Notes under the pieces: generated by a model | What the model was told of the DNA's origin: nothing | The model's database searches: none | The model's input: the letters and a program-made list of their open reading frames with translations, nothing else | NCBI GenBank assembly: GCA_001949185.1 | Contig: BDGG01000015.1 | Location: forward strand, 414,314-478,313 | DNA length: 64,000 nt | Source of the DNA: Ramazzottius varieornatus | Lineage: Eukaryota > Tardigrada > Eutardigrada > Parachela > Ramazzottiidae | Direction of reading: 5' to 3' | Shown: positions 34,100 through 44,996 of the stretch, in pieces | Layout of the letters: each line of letters opens with the position of its first letter | Position numbering within the stretch: position 1 is the stretch's first letter | Translations under genes and position numbers: made by a program

Positions 34100-36987
34100 A
34101 TGAAGACGCCAAACTCCTTTATTGAGCCTGCTGCACTACAACTCTTACTGTCTATCTCAGTGGTTTGCAACCTTGAACCCGTTCTTGGAGTTCCGAGTCA
34201 AGAGATAGTTCGGGCAAACGTACCGTGGGGATATGGAAATAACTCTGGTAAGAACTTGATCGATATGAACTAGGATCTGTCTACGCATTTACACTACACA
34301 GTAGTATGTTTTCGGTCGTGCTACTAGCAAGTGGCACTCCACTGGAAAACCAAAAAAGGCCGCAGTTTTGATTCACCCAAATTAGTCATCCGACCCCGCT
34401 AACCTAACGACAGACGAGGAGTATTTGCAGACGATCAGACGAGCTCCAGCGAAGCAGTCCCTTCCTGAACTCACGAAACCCATCCAGCATAACGTGTCCA
34501 CAACCCTTAGAGTCTGGAAGGTTCAACCATATACCCGTGCCACAGGCCACAGGTGGGGTTCAGTCAACGCGTCTCAGGCTCTCAGCAAGGGAATTGCGAC
34601 TAAACGGACCCCGAAGCATGCGCACGCAGGTTATTAGCTAGCTTTTGCCGCTGCGCAAGTCAGGCACGCCTCTGCGTGTGCCGCTGCGTGCACAGTACGA
34701 GGAATCCCTCCTTTACCCTATGCCCTTCCTCCTTCCCCTTTCCCCTTCCTTCTCTCCCACTCGAATGAGATACTCGTATGTTGGATCAGGGGGTGGAAAA
34801 CTTCGGTCATGCACCGGCATACACTGAGACAGAGACACAGGACACTCGGTTTTTATATAGTACCTGGGAGTCTGCAGTGCACGTTCATATGCTCTACTTA
34901 CGGCAAAAATTCGCTGCGTCCGCCCCGGTCCGGCTTTACTGCTTGTTTATCTCTCTACGGGGGTGCATCGTTACCTACGTGTACAATATTACTTCTAGTG
35001 TGTTCACTGCAGTGCAGGTGTTGTTGGAAAGCCGTTGACACACCGTAGACAATCAACCGTGAACATAGCTCAGTGCCGACTTTAGTTGATCGTACTTCAG
35101 CTTTTGATCGACAGGGCCGACTTTGACCACGTGCTTCTTGCGTACAGTGTGTGCTCTCAAAGACACGTGGTCAAAGTCCGCCCCGTTCAACCGCAAGGAC
35201 CCGATCAACCGCAACAGCGTATCAACGGTTTTCCAGAGCCGCCCGTACTGCAGTGAACACTAGGAGTGATATTGTTTCACTCTGGCAATGTTTGGACGCA
35301 ACGAACTTTGGCAGTGAGCTAGGCAATGGCCATACGTTCGGCGCCAAGTCCGCCCCAAAATCTGTGTTCTTTTGTGGCCAAACTTGACATTGCCCAGCTC
35401 TACCTGAAGAATGCGTCGCTTCGCTCGGCTTGATAAAAATCCACTTAATTTGAGCAATGGGAGAGTAACTCAGGTGTTACGTGGTTTAAATCCTGCTTGT
35501 TGAGAAACTGCGGGCGAGCTCAGGTCTGGCCTTCTGACGTCACACACAACTGATTCATTCTGCAGCTTTCCGACCGAGTGCACCAATGAGAACTGCACGG
35601 TGATGTCAGACCAGCCAAACCTGAGCTCGCTCGCAATCTCTCATCAAGCCCCATTTAAACCACGTGATACCTGAGTTACTCTGCCTACTGCTCATTTGTA
35701 CCATACAAAGGATCTAATTAGTGTAACTGACTGCGACAGGTGGCGGATATCTGGGTCCCGATTACTGGACCAATCTACCAGGAGGCACATCATGTGGCGG
35801 CTCGCGACAGTCTCCGATCAACTTCGTCACCATGAGCGCCACCAGGAGAAACTACGAGAAAGATCGATTGTTCTTCGACAAGCATGGCAAGTCTCCAATC
35901 GACGAAAAATGGACGTTCGTGAACAACGGCCATTCAGGTAGTACAAAACTTTCTACACACGCATAACGAGAAATAATGGGCCAGGCGGTAAAGACGGCAA
36001 AATGGAGATCCAACCGGAGAAATTCAAAGGTGTGGGAAAATGCATTAGTATAAATCAGTCACGTACATGCTTCCGTACCGCCGTAGCGAAAAGGCGTGGC
36101 CGATTTTTGTTACTGGCTCATAATTTCTCGTCGTGCGTATACGGTAAGTTCTGCACCGGCTCTCCTGGCACTGGGTCCAAACTACCGATCTTTCTAGTTC
36201 AACTGACCACTTTCTACAAAGCCGGCGAACGTCCAGAGCTGCAACAAAACAGCCTGAACGGCATATACGTATTCGACCAGGTCCACTTCCACTGGGGATC
36301 AGACGATAAGTTCGGATCGGAACACTTGGTCGACGGTTCAGCCGCTGTATTGGAGCTTCACATCGTCCATAGTTTGAGGAACGCTTCGAACGAAGAAATC
36401 AATCAGAGGCGCGATGGTCTCGCAGTCATTGGAATTTTGTTCGAGATCGGGAACTTCGACAATCCGAAACTCGAGTCTTTTGTTCGAAACCTGGAGCGCG
36501 TTGCTCAACCAGGTGAAACTACCAATCAATCTATGGCATGCTTTTCAACTTTTTTTACACGATTTCTTATTAATGATCATCAGGTTCTTCAATCAATAAC
36601 GCAGTATTAGCTGGTCATACCTTGAAGGATCTTATCCCGTCGAACAAGACTTTCTTCCGGTACATGGGCTCACTAACAACTCCGCCCTGCACCGAGAACG
36701 TCGTCTGGACAGTCTTCACACAGAAGCAAAAGATCTCACTGGATCAACTCGCGGTCTTCCGGACGGTATTGGCGAACAACGAGCTGGAACACAATGCTAC
36801 TGTTAGCCCAGTCCCAGTATCGGACAATTACCGACCGCCCCAGCCACTAAATGGCAGAGAGGTTTTTCTGTTTGTGGATGGCGCTTCATCGTTATCAATT
36901 TGTCAGAAACTGCTCGCTTTGATTACACTGCTTGACAGTGTAATCAATCTACTGTACTCAAGAAAAGTGTTTGGATCTTCCATATAA
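34100..36987 (+). CDS. Secreted/GPI-type alpha carbonic anhydrase
   Basis: Catalyses CO2 hydration. Five exons in phase: 34100-34247, 35740-35937, 35985-36029, 36222-36512 and 36584-36987, about 361 aa. The signal peptide (LQLLLSISVVCNLEPVLG) is followed by the family opening WGYGNNSGG...GPDYW, then GGSRQSPINF, NNGHS, the zinc ligands HFHW and ELHIVH, GSEHLVDG, GSLTTPPCTENV and VSDNYRPPQPLN. The three Zn-binding His and the TTPPC active-site loop are present. The hydrophobic C-terminus (LLALITLLDSVINLL) suggests GPI anchoring as in CA IV (inference). Intron 1 (1.5 kb) contains two foldback elements. A damaged relative lies at about 50730-51110. Confidence 0.93.
34983..35275. repeat. Foldback element in carbonic anhydrase intron 1
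   Basis: The left arm (CAATATTACTTCTAGTGTG..., TTCACTGCAGT, GGAAAGCCGTTGA) pairs with a right arm (TCAACGGTTTTCC, ACTGCAGTGAA, CACTAGGAGTGATATTG). A central arm pair GACTTTGACCACGTG / CACGTGGTCAAAGTC is perfect. Long imperfect inverted repeat without coding capacity. Confidence 0.7.
35451..35697. repeat. MITE-like inverted-repeat element in carbonic anhydrase intron 1
   Basis: Outer arms start near GAGTAACTCAGG (35463) and end near CCTGAGTTACTC (35681), extending outward through TGAGCA/TGCTCA. About 75 bp of each arm match with scattered differences (GTGGTTTAAA, GCGAGCTCAGG). Its right end lies about 40 bp before exon 2. Confidence 0.75.
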
Positions 36988-37191
36988 TGAACGTCAAGAT
37001 CATCACATTATTTTCGTGTTGCCTGGTTGGAGTCCCGGGACTTAGACATATTGTAAATACGTGCTCAAAACAAATTCAGATGATATTATATTGTCTTGCG
37101 GTTCTGGAATACTGGAAAGGTTTACTATCAGTTCAAAATACCAATCATGCTAGTTGTATACAACATCGCGTGCCGTTTGGTGGTGGCGGTA

Positions 37192-37474
37192 CAGTGTAGA
37201 CAAAATTAGCCGTTTAAAATAGGTGTTAGATGAAGCCAGATGGGTACAACCAATGAAATTTGCGCATGCAAGAAACCATAATCCTCACTGGCTGCACCAT
37301 GGCCGTAGCGGCCTGTATTGGATGTATCAAGATTGGAGTGTGACGTAACTGGCTTAAGTCTGATCACAGTGCAAAACTGATCGCGACGGATGACGTAGTT
37401 GATACATCCAATACAGGCCGCTACGGGCCCTGGGCTGCACCGTGAATAAGCACGGTCAATTTTGTCGTACACTG
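37192..37474. mobile_element. TA-inserting MITE, interrupted by a hAT MITE
   Basis: Termini CAGTGTAGACAAAATTA and TCAATTTTGTCGTACACTG are inverted repeats with TA on both sides (37190-37191, 37475-37476). The left subterminal part (GTTTAAAATAGGTGTTAGATG, AATGAAATTTGC) matches, inverted, the right end of the element at 12900-13584. After removing the inner 135-bp hAT element and one 8-bp duplicate, the element is only about 140 bp. Confidence 0.88.
37298..37432. mobile_element. hAT-type MITE with 8-bp target duplication
   Basis: 135 bp. Terminal inverted repeats start CATGGCCGTAGCGGCCTG (left) and CAGGGCCCGTAGCGGCCTG (right, reversed); 26 bp from GTAGCGG inward are perfect. Both sides carry GGCTGCAC (37290-37297, 37433-37440). 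An 8-bp duplication and CAGGG-type ends are diagnostic of hAT. No transposase; non-autonomous. Confidence 0.92.
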
Positions 37475-39239
37475 TAACTTTCACAGACTCTCAGTTTTTC
37501 TTGAAAGCTGGAGCCTCTCCATCAGGCCAAAGTTCGCGGAAAGAACTGTTCTACCATTTGTCAACAAGCGGGTCGTGCCGCCAATCTTGGAGGAAGATTC
37601 TCGATGATGGCACAGTCCATTTTGTCCAGTACGTAGTCGTCCAGATACCTACATTGACCGAGTAGAACTGTGTGATCCAGTTCGCTGCCATTATTATTCC
37701 CCAGTCGGCTGTACAGATGTGATACGAGCAAGACGACGTCGCCATGAAAAGTCGCCGCATTTAAACTAGGTGTAGTTGTGCATGCGCCGGGTATAAGTGC
37801 AACCAATGACTTGCCTGTGCACACGTTGCGTCATTGAATTGAGCCGTGACTCATACAGCCAGTACCACTCATGCGTCCCCCGGTCGAGTCGCGAACCCTC
37901 CTTTTATCGCGCCACTGTACCGTCACTCACTACGCCTGTGAACTCGCGCACAGAGAAGGATTGAGCAGTATTCAAAACATTCACCCATTAACTTGCGTAG
38001 GTCCTCCCGATTTTATCTGACATTGCTGTGAGGGAACGGTTTTAATTACGGAAAGGGTTACGGGTGTTAGAAGTAATAAATGATGTCCCCCTTTCGAGCT
38101 TGATGAAGCGGAATATTCAGGTTCCGTCCGGAAGAGGCTGCCTCAACGTCCGGAAGAGGCGATAGCACAAACTGTCAGGCGTGAATACCGAGCTGGAAAA
38201 ACAGCCGTCCCGTTGTTAACCGTAACTGGCAATCGCAGGAGAAGACGTACACCTGTTCCGTTCTCAGTGATAACAAGATATTCCAGAAGAAAAACGACGG
38301 AAATCAGAACAGAATCGAAGAGTCACTGTTCTGAAGAAAACCTCGTCGGAAAATTTGAAATTTCCGAAAAGCAGTGAATGTTGTAGTGATTGCAATGTTT
38401 GCAGCCACCGTCAAATCAGCAGTAGCAATTATGATTGGTCGATCGGCATTTGCGGCATATCATAATGTAGATTCTAGACTGCGGTTCCACTATCCGTTTA
38501 TCTCCAGCGTACCGGTGTGGTCTCACGGCCCGGCTCGTCAGTCTTTCAACCATGGATCACAGTAAATAACTTCCGGGTCTGGCAGCCCAAATTAACGGAG
38601 TGGGCGTAACAGTAACTGACACCACGTCCCCTTACCGAATTGACCGTGTGTTCCTTATTTCCTACTGCGAAATCTACCGAATAATCACAAAAACCTTGAA
38701 TGGTCGCAAGACCAATTCGAGTTCTTGTGGAACCTGCAGGATATAATTAGGACGCGCGATAGCAGACATATTTCACCAAGAGTCCACTCAGCCCACCGCT
38801 TATTCGGAATGGTCGCAAGACTACTGCCGAATTTGGCTTCAGTTGATGTTGATGAAGTTGATGAAAGTCATGCTTGATCTGCGTCCGCAACAAGCGTGAA
38901 ACTGTGCGCAGTGTGCTGTATGCCAGTAAATCTTACGCATTAAGCACCTGCGCGTGTGTTACACTCACGAACGTTCGGATGTGGTGACTTGATTGAAGCA
39001 GCTTATTTGTTTAGTGAATGCAGGACTGCGATTTCGGGGACTCACTTGCATACCCGTCATTCACATCCACGCTGTAAAAAACGCATTGACGCCTGGACCT
39101 TCCTTAATTACGAAACGAACACGGAAGTACTTGGGGTCAATGAAACTGTCAAGGTAGGCGGATATACACAATTGCGTAAGCCATCTGCCCAGCCTTCGCA
39201 CAGTCACCAAAGACAGACCCCAAGCGAAGGCTGATTGAA

Positions 39240-40190
39240 CTAACCTGAGATTCGCAGCATAGCTTGGGTCAAGGACACCATATCTGGTCGGACGTATCGG
39301 TTTGAAACGTCGCTGAACCATCTACCCATGGCCCTAATCTGTTCCATGGAGCATCTGGCTTTAGAAGCCGTCGAAGCCGCTCCTATCCGGAAACTATGAG
39401 AGGTAAAGCCATTCCCGAGAAAAATTTGTAGCTCGCGATTGACACGTTGGCGAGTCAGGTAGCAACCATCATGGGAAATGAATAATGGTATATGCCTGGC
39501 TGAAGATCTGACTAGCATATAAGCGTGAAGGGCTTGTACGGGACAAGTATCCGTTTGAGTTTTTGTGAGATAAATTGCAGGAGGTGCGGTTTTGCGATGG
39601 GTTTTATCTCGCCGCAAACATATTTGGACCGAATCGCAGGATATTTGTAAGTCGTTCAGGACAAGGTTTGATTTGTCAAAACTTGTCTCCTTCTAACTGG
39701 TATACTCGGACACACGTAACATGCCGTAGAAGGCCATGGTGAAAGCCGACCAAAGCATCAGTTGGTCGTGTCGAAGAATGAGAGACCCGAATAGGTCAAC
39801 TTTGAGCTGTCGTAAATGTTCTATTGTCAGAGGTTTTCTCTTGTATGTGTCGGGACGGGTTTGGTTGGTTAGACCTTTCAACATCATTGAGAGGTAATGG
39901 TCATTTCTACCAGGATCTTCGAAACCGTGCTCCAGTTGTTCTGAACGTACGCCGGCTACATAAACTGTCGCTGTTTTCCCGCTTAGCCCTTCGCTATCCA
40001 ACCAGGAAACGAACCGTCTGATGGTTTGGCGATCCGTAGGGAGATAAGGGAGATGATGGCTCAAACAGAAAGAGCGAAATCGCTCAAATCCATGTCGGTA
40101 GCCTCTTCTGGTAGAGGTGGCCAATCGCTTACTGACGAGCTCTCGCGATCTTGCATCGAGTTCGAACATTTTCCGGGTTCTGGCATGATC
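39240..40190 (-). pseudogene. Tyrosine recombinase of the DIRS element, one in-frame stop
   Basis: Phage-integrase-type fold. The N-terminal core-binding part (STRRGYRHGFERFRSFC) is followed by the catalytic part with Arg I in GMLRVSEY, the HxxR box HSFRIGAAS and the nucleophile Tyr in SNRYVRP. A TAG at 39693-39695, directly after VSEYTS, interrupts an otherwise open frame (the same frame resumes to 39240). Catalytic residues R, H, R, Y are all present, so the loss looks recent. Confidence 0.85.
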
Positions 40191-40521
40191 TCCCGCAAAA
40201 AATCGAGTTGAATGCCGAGGAAGGTGAGTTTAGTCGTAGGGCCCTCGGTTTCCTTTCGCTATGGGCACACCAAGGTGTGCACATAATGCTCGTATAGAAA
40301 ATGGCACGCAGGTGACGAACTAGGTACAGCCCACCAGAAATCGTCGATGTAATGCAAAACGTCGAGCATTCCGCCAGTGGTCTTAATTTTCCAGTCGAGA
40401 ATTTTGGAGAGATCATCGAAAAAACTAGGTGAAGATCGACACCCAAACGGCAGTACCGTATCGAAATAATATTTTCCATCGCTTATGTAAACAAGCAGAT
40501 GCCAATCCTCTTTCGTGACTG
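40190..40521 (-). pseudogene. Reverse transcriptase fragment of the DIRS element
   Basis: Contains LPFGCRSSPSFFDDL and the catalytic palm motif YIDDF (family Y-x-D-D), then HTLVCP followed by an in-frame TAG (40259-40261) and the continuation LTFLGIQLDFLREIMPE in the same frame. The upstream part is lost in the run of Ns. Confidence 0.8.
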
Positions 40522-41099
40522 NNNNNNNNNNNNNNNNNNNNNNNNNNNNNNNNNNNNNNNNNNNNNNNNNNNNNNNNNNNNNNNNNNNNNNNNNNNNNNN
40601 NNNNNNNNNNNNNNNNNNNNNNNNNNNNNNNNNNNNNNNNNNNNNNNNNNNNNNNNNNNNNNNNNNNNNNNNNNNNNNNNNNNNNNNNNNNNNNNNNNNN
40701 NNNNNNNNNNNNNNNNNNNNNNNNNNNNNNNNNNNNNNNNNNNNNNNNNNNNNNNNNNNNNNNNNNNNNNNNNNNNNNNNNNNNNNNNNNNNNNNNNNNN
40801 NNNNNNNNNNNNNNNNNNNNNNNNNNNNNNNNNNNNNNNNNNNNNNNNNNNNNNNNNNNNNNNNNNNNNNNNNNNNNNNNNNNNNNNNNNNNNNNNNNNN
40901 NNNNNNNNNNNNNNNNNNNNNNNNNNNNNNNNNNNNNNNNNNNNNNNNNNNNNNNNNNNNNNNNNNNNNNNNNNNNNNNNNNNNNNNNNNNNNNNNNNNN
41001 NNNNNNNNNNNNNNNNNNNNNNNNNNNNNNNNNNNNNNNNNNNNNNNNNNNNNNNNNNNNNNNNNNNNNNNNNNNNNNNNNNNNNNNNNNNNNNNNNNN
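40522..41099. other. Assembly gap (578 N)
   Basis: Unsequenced stretch inside the DIRS element. The sequence to its right (about 41110-41160) is a 21-bp tandem repeat encoding EDWK-type units on the minus strand, so the gap probably holds more of this repeat plus the start of the reverse transcriptase. Reading frames cannot be carried across it. Confidence 0.9.
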
Positions 41100-41429
41100 T
41101 TCCGGACCAGTTCCCTGTCTTTCCAGTCTTCCAGATCCACTTTCCAGTCTTCTGGATCCATTCCCCAGCCGGCTTGGGCTTCCTTGTCGGTCTTCTCGTC
41201 CGGGTTCTGCGAACAGCTCCAAGGCCCGATCCACACTGACCGCGCGACGAACTTCTTTCAACGCCGAGCGAAGACGTTTGGCGAGAGGCACCTCTGGTAA
41301 CGTGGTAAGAACTTGACTATCATCTGGCCCAGCTGGGTATTTGGTACCGTAACGGTGTCGTCCACTAGGGCTATCGCTGGCTACCGGAGGCATAGCCTCG
41401 TGTAGGCTCTGAGGTCGCGAGTTCGCCAT
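41100..41429 (-). CDS. Gag-like N-terminal ORF of the DIRS element (partial)
   Basis: Starts at 41429 (MANSRPQSLHEAMPP) and stays open to the gap (110 codons). Charged and Pro/Ser-rich (LAKRLRSALKEVRRAV), no zinc knuckle seen. Two reading frames are open towards the gap because of the 21-bp repeat, so the true frame there is uncertain. Position 5' of the reverse transcriptase suggests a gag-like product. Confidence 0.45.
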
Positions 41430-41943
41430 CGAGAAGACTTTTAAAAGCTGAGAAAAAGCTGATGTGCTCACTTCGTGAAACTGACTCCAGCTATAAATTT
41501 AGACTGTAAGCTACTCGGGATCCACATGGCAACCTAATCAGATTACTACTCTGTAATGAGGGAAATGCCGAAATGACGTCAACGGCGGTGTAACACGTTT
41601 CGGCGTTAAGCAGCGCGATCCTGCAATGCGATTAGGATGACTGTTCTCCTAAGGATGCCAGCACGGCTTGAGAGAGGGACTTCCCCGAGCACCAGGCAGA
41701 AGAGACAAAAGCCGCTAAAACTGCTGCTATTTTTGGACGGTTCCTTGGTAGTACTTTTAACTGATAATTCATGACCTTTTATTGCTGGATATGGATGAAA
41801 CTGGTTTGCTGGTGAAATTGTTGAGGAAAACAGTTATCTTTTCCCCGTTGACATGTGGATCTAAAAATGACTGAAATGTTATAAAGTATTACAAGACGCT
41901 TTCGGCTAGCTAAGTTCAGGGATACGAGGTAGTTTCGGAAATT

Positions 41944-42741
41944 TTACGTGCATTTAAGGGACGGTATATGGAATGTTCCTTGAAGAACATATCGGTAGGA
42001 AGAGGTTAATGTGAAGGACAACATACTAAACACGTTCTTAGCCACAGGGCGTATGTAAGAGTTCTTAGGGATGAAAAGTTTTACTTTCTCGTTCGGAGCT
42101 TGGAATCGTACGCTGTTTTTTCTGTTTTTTGGTCTCAAGAGCTGGTTGTAGTCGTGAGTTTCTTGCTGTTTCGGTGTGAGAAGTATTCTTTGGGGTGATG
42201 GGCGGTTGTTCGCTCGCTTGGTCTTAGTCACTGGAGTCAAGAAGGGTCAGTCGTTTTTTTGTCGGTGTCGGTCTGACCGGTGAAGTGGAGGATGAGGAAC
42301 TCGGAGTTTCTTCGGATGAGCTATTTGCAGCTTCAGGTGCCGTTTGGTTCTTGGTTTTCGTGGTGAAAAAGTTGGTCGTATCTGGCGTTGACAAATTTCG
42401 GTAAAGCTCACACAGCGGAAGGACGTTCAGGGAGACACCGTATTTCCGGATTGCTTCTGACTGTTTGCTAATGTGAAAGAGGCTATGTTTATGTTCCAGT
42501 TCGAGGAGGTTCCCTTGCAATTTCAGGACAAAAACATGTACACTTATGAAGATATGTCAGGGGAAATCGAGTTGACCTGGAACAGAGAATTTGAAACAGG
42601 GTACGGTGTGAATACCGGCGTGTACGTACCATGACGTTTGTAACTAAGGTTGAACTGCTGATGAGTGGTGTTATCGAATACAGACATGGTAACTCCTTTG
42701 TGCATGACTTCGAGGACGAGTAGAATGATGTCTGAGAACAT
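41944..42741 (-). pseudogene. Unidentified coding relic, probably frameshifted
   Basis: Three overlapping open stretches read in succession: 42741-42544 (LSYKRHGTYTPVFTPYPVSN), 42520-42224 (LELEHKHSLFHISKQSEAIRKYG, ending in an acidic SSSEETPSSSSS tail) and 42240-41944 (RFQAPNEKVKLFIPKNSY). Composition looks protein-coding and a one-base frame change near 42545 would join the first two. No family recognised; location among mobile elements suggests a transposon-borne gene. Confidence 0.35.
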
Positions 42742-44996
42742 GGAAAATGATTTGTAACTGTCTTCATGTCAGCTGGAAAAGCAATAAACTGTGTTAGACT
42801 GGGTTTATTCTACTGAATGGTTGTGTACTGGGGTGGTCGGGCAAATCTTCCAAGGTTCGAAGGTGTGGAACGTCAGGCTGTCGGTTGCGTACGATGGTCG
42901 CGGTTGCGTGTTGTTGGAATCGAATTGGTGAGGGGATGGTTGCACTGTACTCGTATTGCTCCGCGGAGCTGACGTCAACTTTTCGAAGTTCGATTATCTA
43001 GAGTAAAAATAAGGCCTATATTCGCCGAAAGATCTTATGGTGTTTCAGTTATGATAGTCTTACTTGATCGGACTTCCAGTTGGTTCAAAAGCAATTCCAT
43101 CTACTGATCCTGTATGATCAGCCAGCGTGAATCTCCGGAGAAATTTGAGGTTCGGCTTTCATGGCTCATCTACGAACATAACAATAGCTTGTATGGACCT
43201 GCAGATACCGGATGAGTGCAGGTTTTTATTCATGTTATCTGGAAGCAGTAACCGTACGTACGCATGACTTCCTGGTTCAAGCATGAGCAATCCTGTTTCA
43301 CGCTGATTGCTCATGCTGATTTTTTGATTTTCACGTTTTCAGGTATTATTCAGATCGTTATTCAGATCGTTTCCAGGACCCTGTGCGGTAAACTCTTTTA
43401 TAACGTATCGTTTCCTGTAATAAAAAGTGTGGTCCTGAATTCCTGTATGGGTAATCCGGAGTTAAATTCAGGTATGTTCTTTTGTTGGGGTTCGGCTTAC
43501 TTCATGTATACTTCGGCACGTTCGATATCCAGTAAGGCCCAGATGGCTGTTCTATGGTCTCAGTCGTCCGGCATATCTGGTGCGTAGGTAGCGTCTAGAT
43601 ATAGTTTTTACATTGTTAACCACATTGTGGCACCGACAAAACATGATTTTCTTACCGACTTCACGGACACCGTCCCATAAGGTCATGGTCGTTGCTCGCC
43701 AATATCAATTACTGCAACATCGATCAATTGGATCGTGATAGGATCCGTGGTGAAAACAGGGCGACCGAACACGCCGGCTGATTCGCTGCCATCGATGAGT
43801 CGGCAGAAAAGTCAGAACTGGTACGAAATATTGGTGTGAGTTTGTGGAGTTCCAGAGTGTCGAGTGGGTTGTTGCGGTTGCTTGGGAAATGGTAGTTCAC
43901 GTAACAACCGTGTCGTAGCTTTGGCAGAGCTTTACTACCCATGAAAAAAAACCAGCTCGAGAAGGGACGACATGCGATGCGTCATCATTGTGCCCGCCCG
44001 TCCAGAAATGCTCTGTATTATAAGCGCGTACGATCTGCGCGTGTGCGCACTAGCCAGTCTTGTTCTGCACCGTTCTGGTTTTCGCCAGCAGGTCGTTGGG
44101 GACTCGATGAGGAATCAGAACGGACTGGTTGGTAAAAGGCTCAAGAGTCAAGTCCACTAAGTTGTGTTACGGTTTTACTGCGAGATGGTGCATGCATGGT
44201 GTAACAGAATTTCAAGCACACGTTCAAAAACCAAGGACAAAGTCAGCACAAATTTAGATGGAAGACGTTTCATAACGATAAACTTAAAATCGCATACAAC
44301 GGCGCATGGATCTTTACCCATGTTACGACGATAATGGTACAGCGATCCCAACGGCAGGTGAGTGGGTCATCGCCGATCGGTAAAGGTGTGGGGAAGTCGC
44401 AAGTGCATTTCTGAATTTGCGTAACCATCTCTTTAGTTGAACAGAGAAACTTGATTGAGATACTGCAAGAAAACCATATTGTGGTGTGTACAGCTGAAGT
44501 TTTTTTGAGTTATTTTTCTTCGTGATTCCCAGTCGGTCTGACATTCAATCCGTACACCCTTCTTCCGAATCGTGTACTGAGTGTTTCCGAGCCATGCGAT
44601 CCGGCCGATACGTCCATTATCCGACCAAAATAGTCCCTCTCTTCGTACGAGCTGTCCCATTTTCAAGACAGCGTTAGCACTTAGCAAGCGGCTAAATGGA
44701 ACAACCCTTCGTATTTGAGTGTTGTATCTCAGCGCAGTGGTCCGTGACCGACACTACTTTCGCGTAGTTGTACATCCCGTCACCGCATTGAGTGTATACA
44801 CAACGATCTAATCGCGAAAAGATGATTGAAGTATTGGCCGAACGAGTAAACTTACGGACTCTAAATGTCCAAATTTACAGTAATAATTCTTTGTAGACCA
44901 CATTAGTGATTATGGCATGTCGATTAGCGTCAAGTTAGTCGTGACTTGGAAGAACGAGAAGTTCGTTCCTTGAGCGAACTCGACTTAGGGCGACAG
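42742..44996. other. Unannotated stretch between mobile-element relics
   Basis: Holds a 13-bp perfect inverted repeat (AGCATGAGCAATC, 43279-43291, paired with 43304-43316) and short open stretches on both strands (for example 43264-43587 + and 44433-44687 -) without recognised domains. It may include Helitron 3' sequence or captured DNA, but no CTRR end with hairpin could be fixed. Confidence 0.4.

Larger units (their letters stand above)
36988..39239. other. Intergenic; nested MITEs at the left, otherwise nothing recognised
   Basis: Apart from the nested elements at 37192-37474, no coding or repeat structure was supported over 37476-39239. Small open stretches lack family signatures. Confidence 0.5.
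39240..41429 (-). mobile_element. DIRS-type tyrosine-recombinase retrotransposon, damaged
   Basis: On the minus strand, in order: an N-terminal gag-like stretch (41100-41429), an assembly gap, a reverse transcriptase fragment (about 40190-40521) and a tyrosine recombinase (39240-40190). RT followed by a tyrosine recombinase instead of a DDE integrase defines the DIRS order. The RNase H region expected between them is absent: RT thumb-like sequence (LTFLGIQLDF) runs within about 30 bp into the recombinase, in a different frame. Terminal repeats were not found. Confidence 0.82.

Noticed and set aside
34320-34350. Possible copy of the dyad repeat (CAAGTGGCACTCCACTGG)
   Set aside because: Only a short match to the left arm with no right arm; not counted as a family member.
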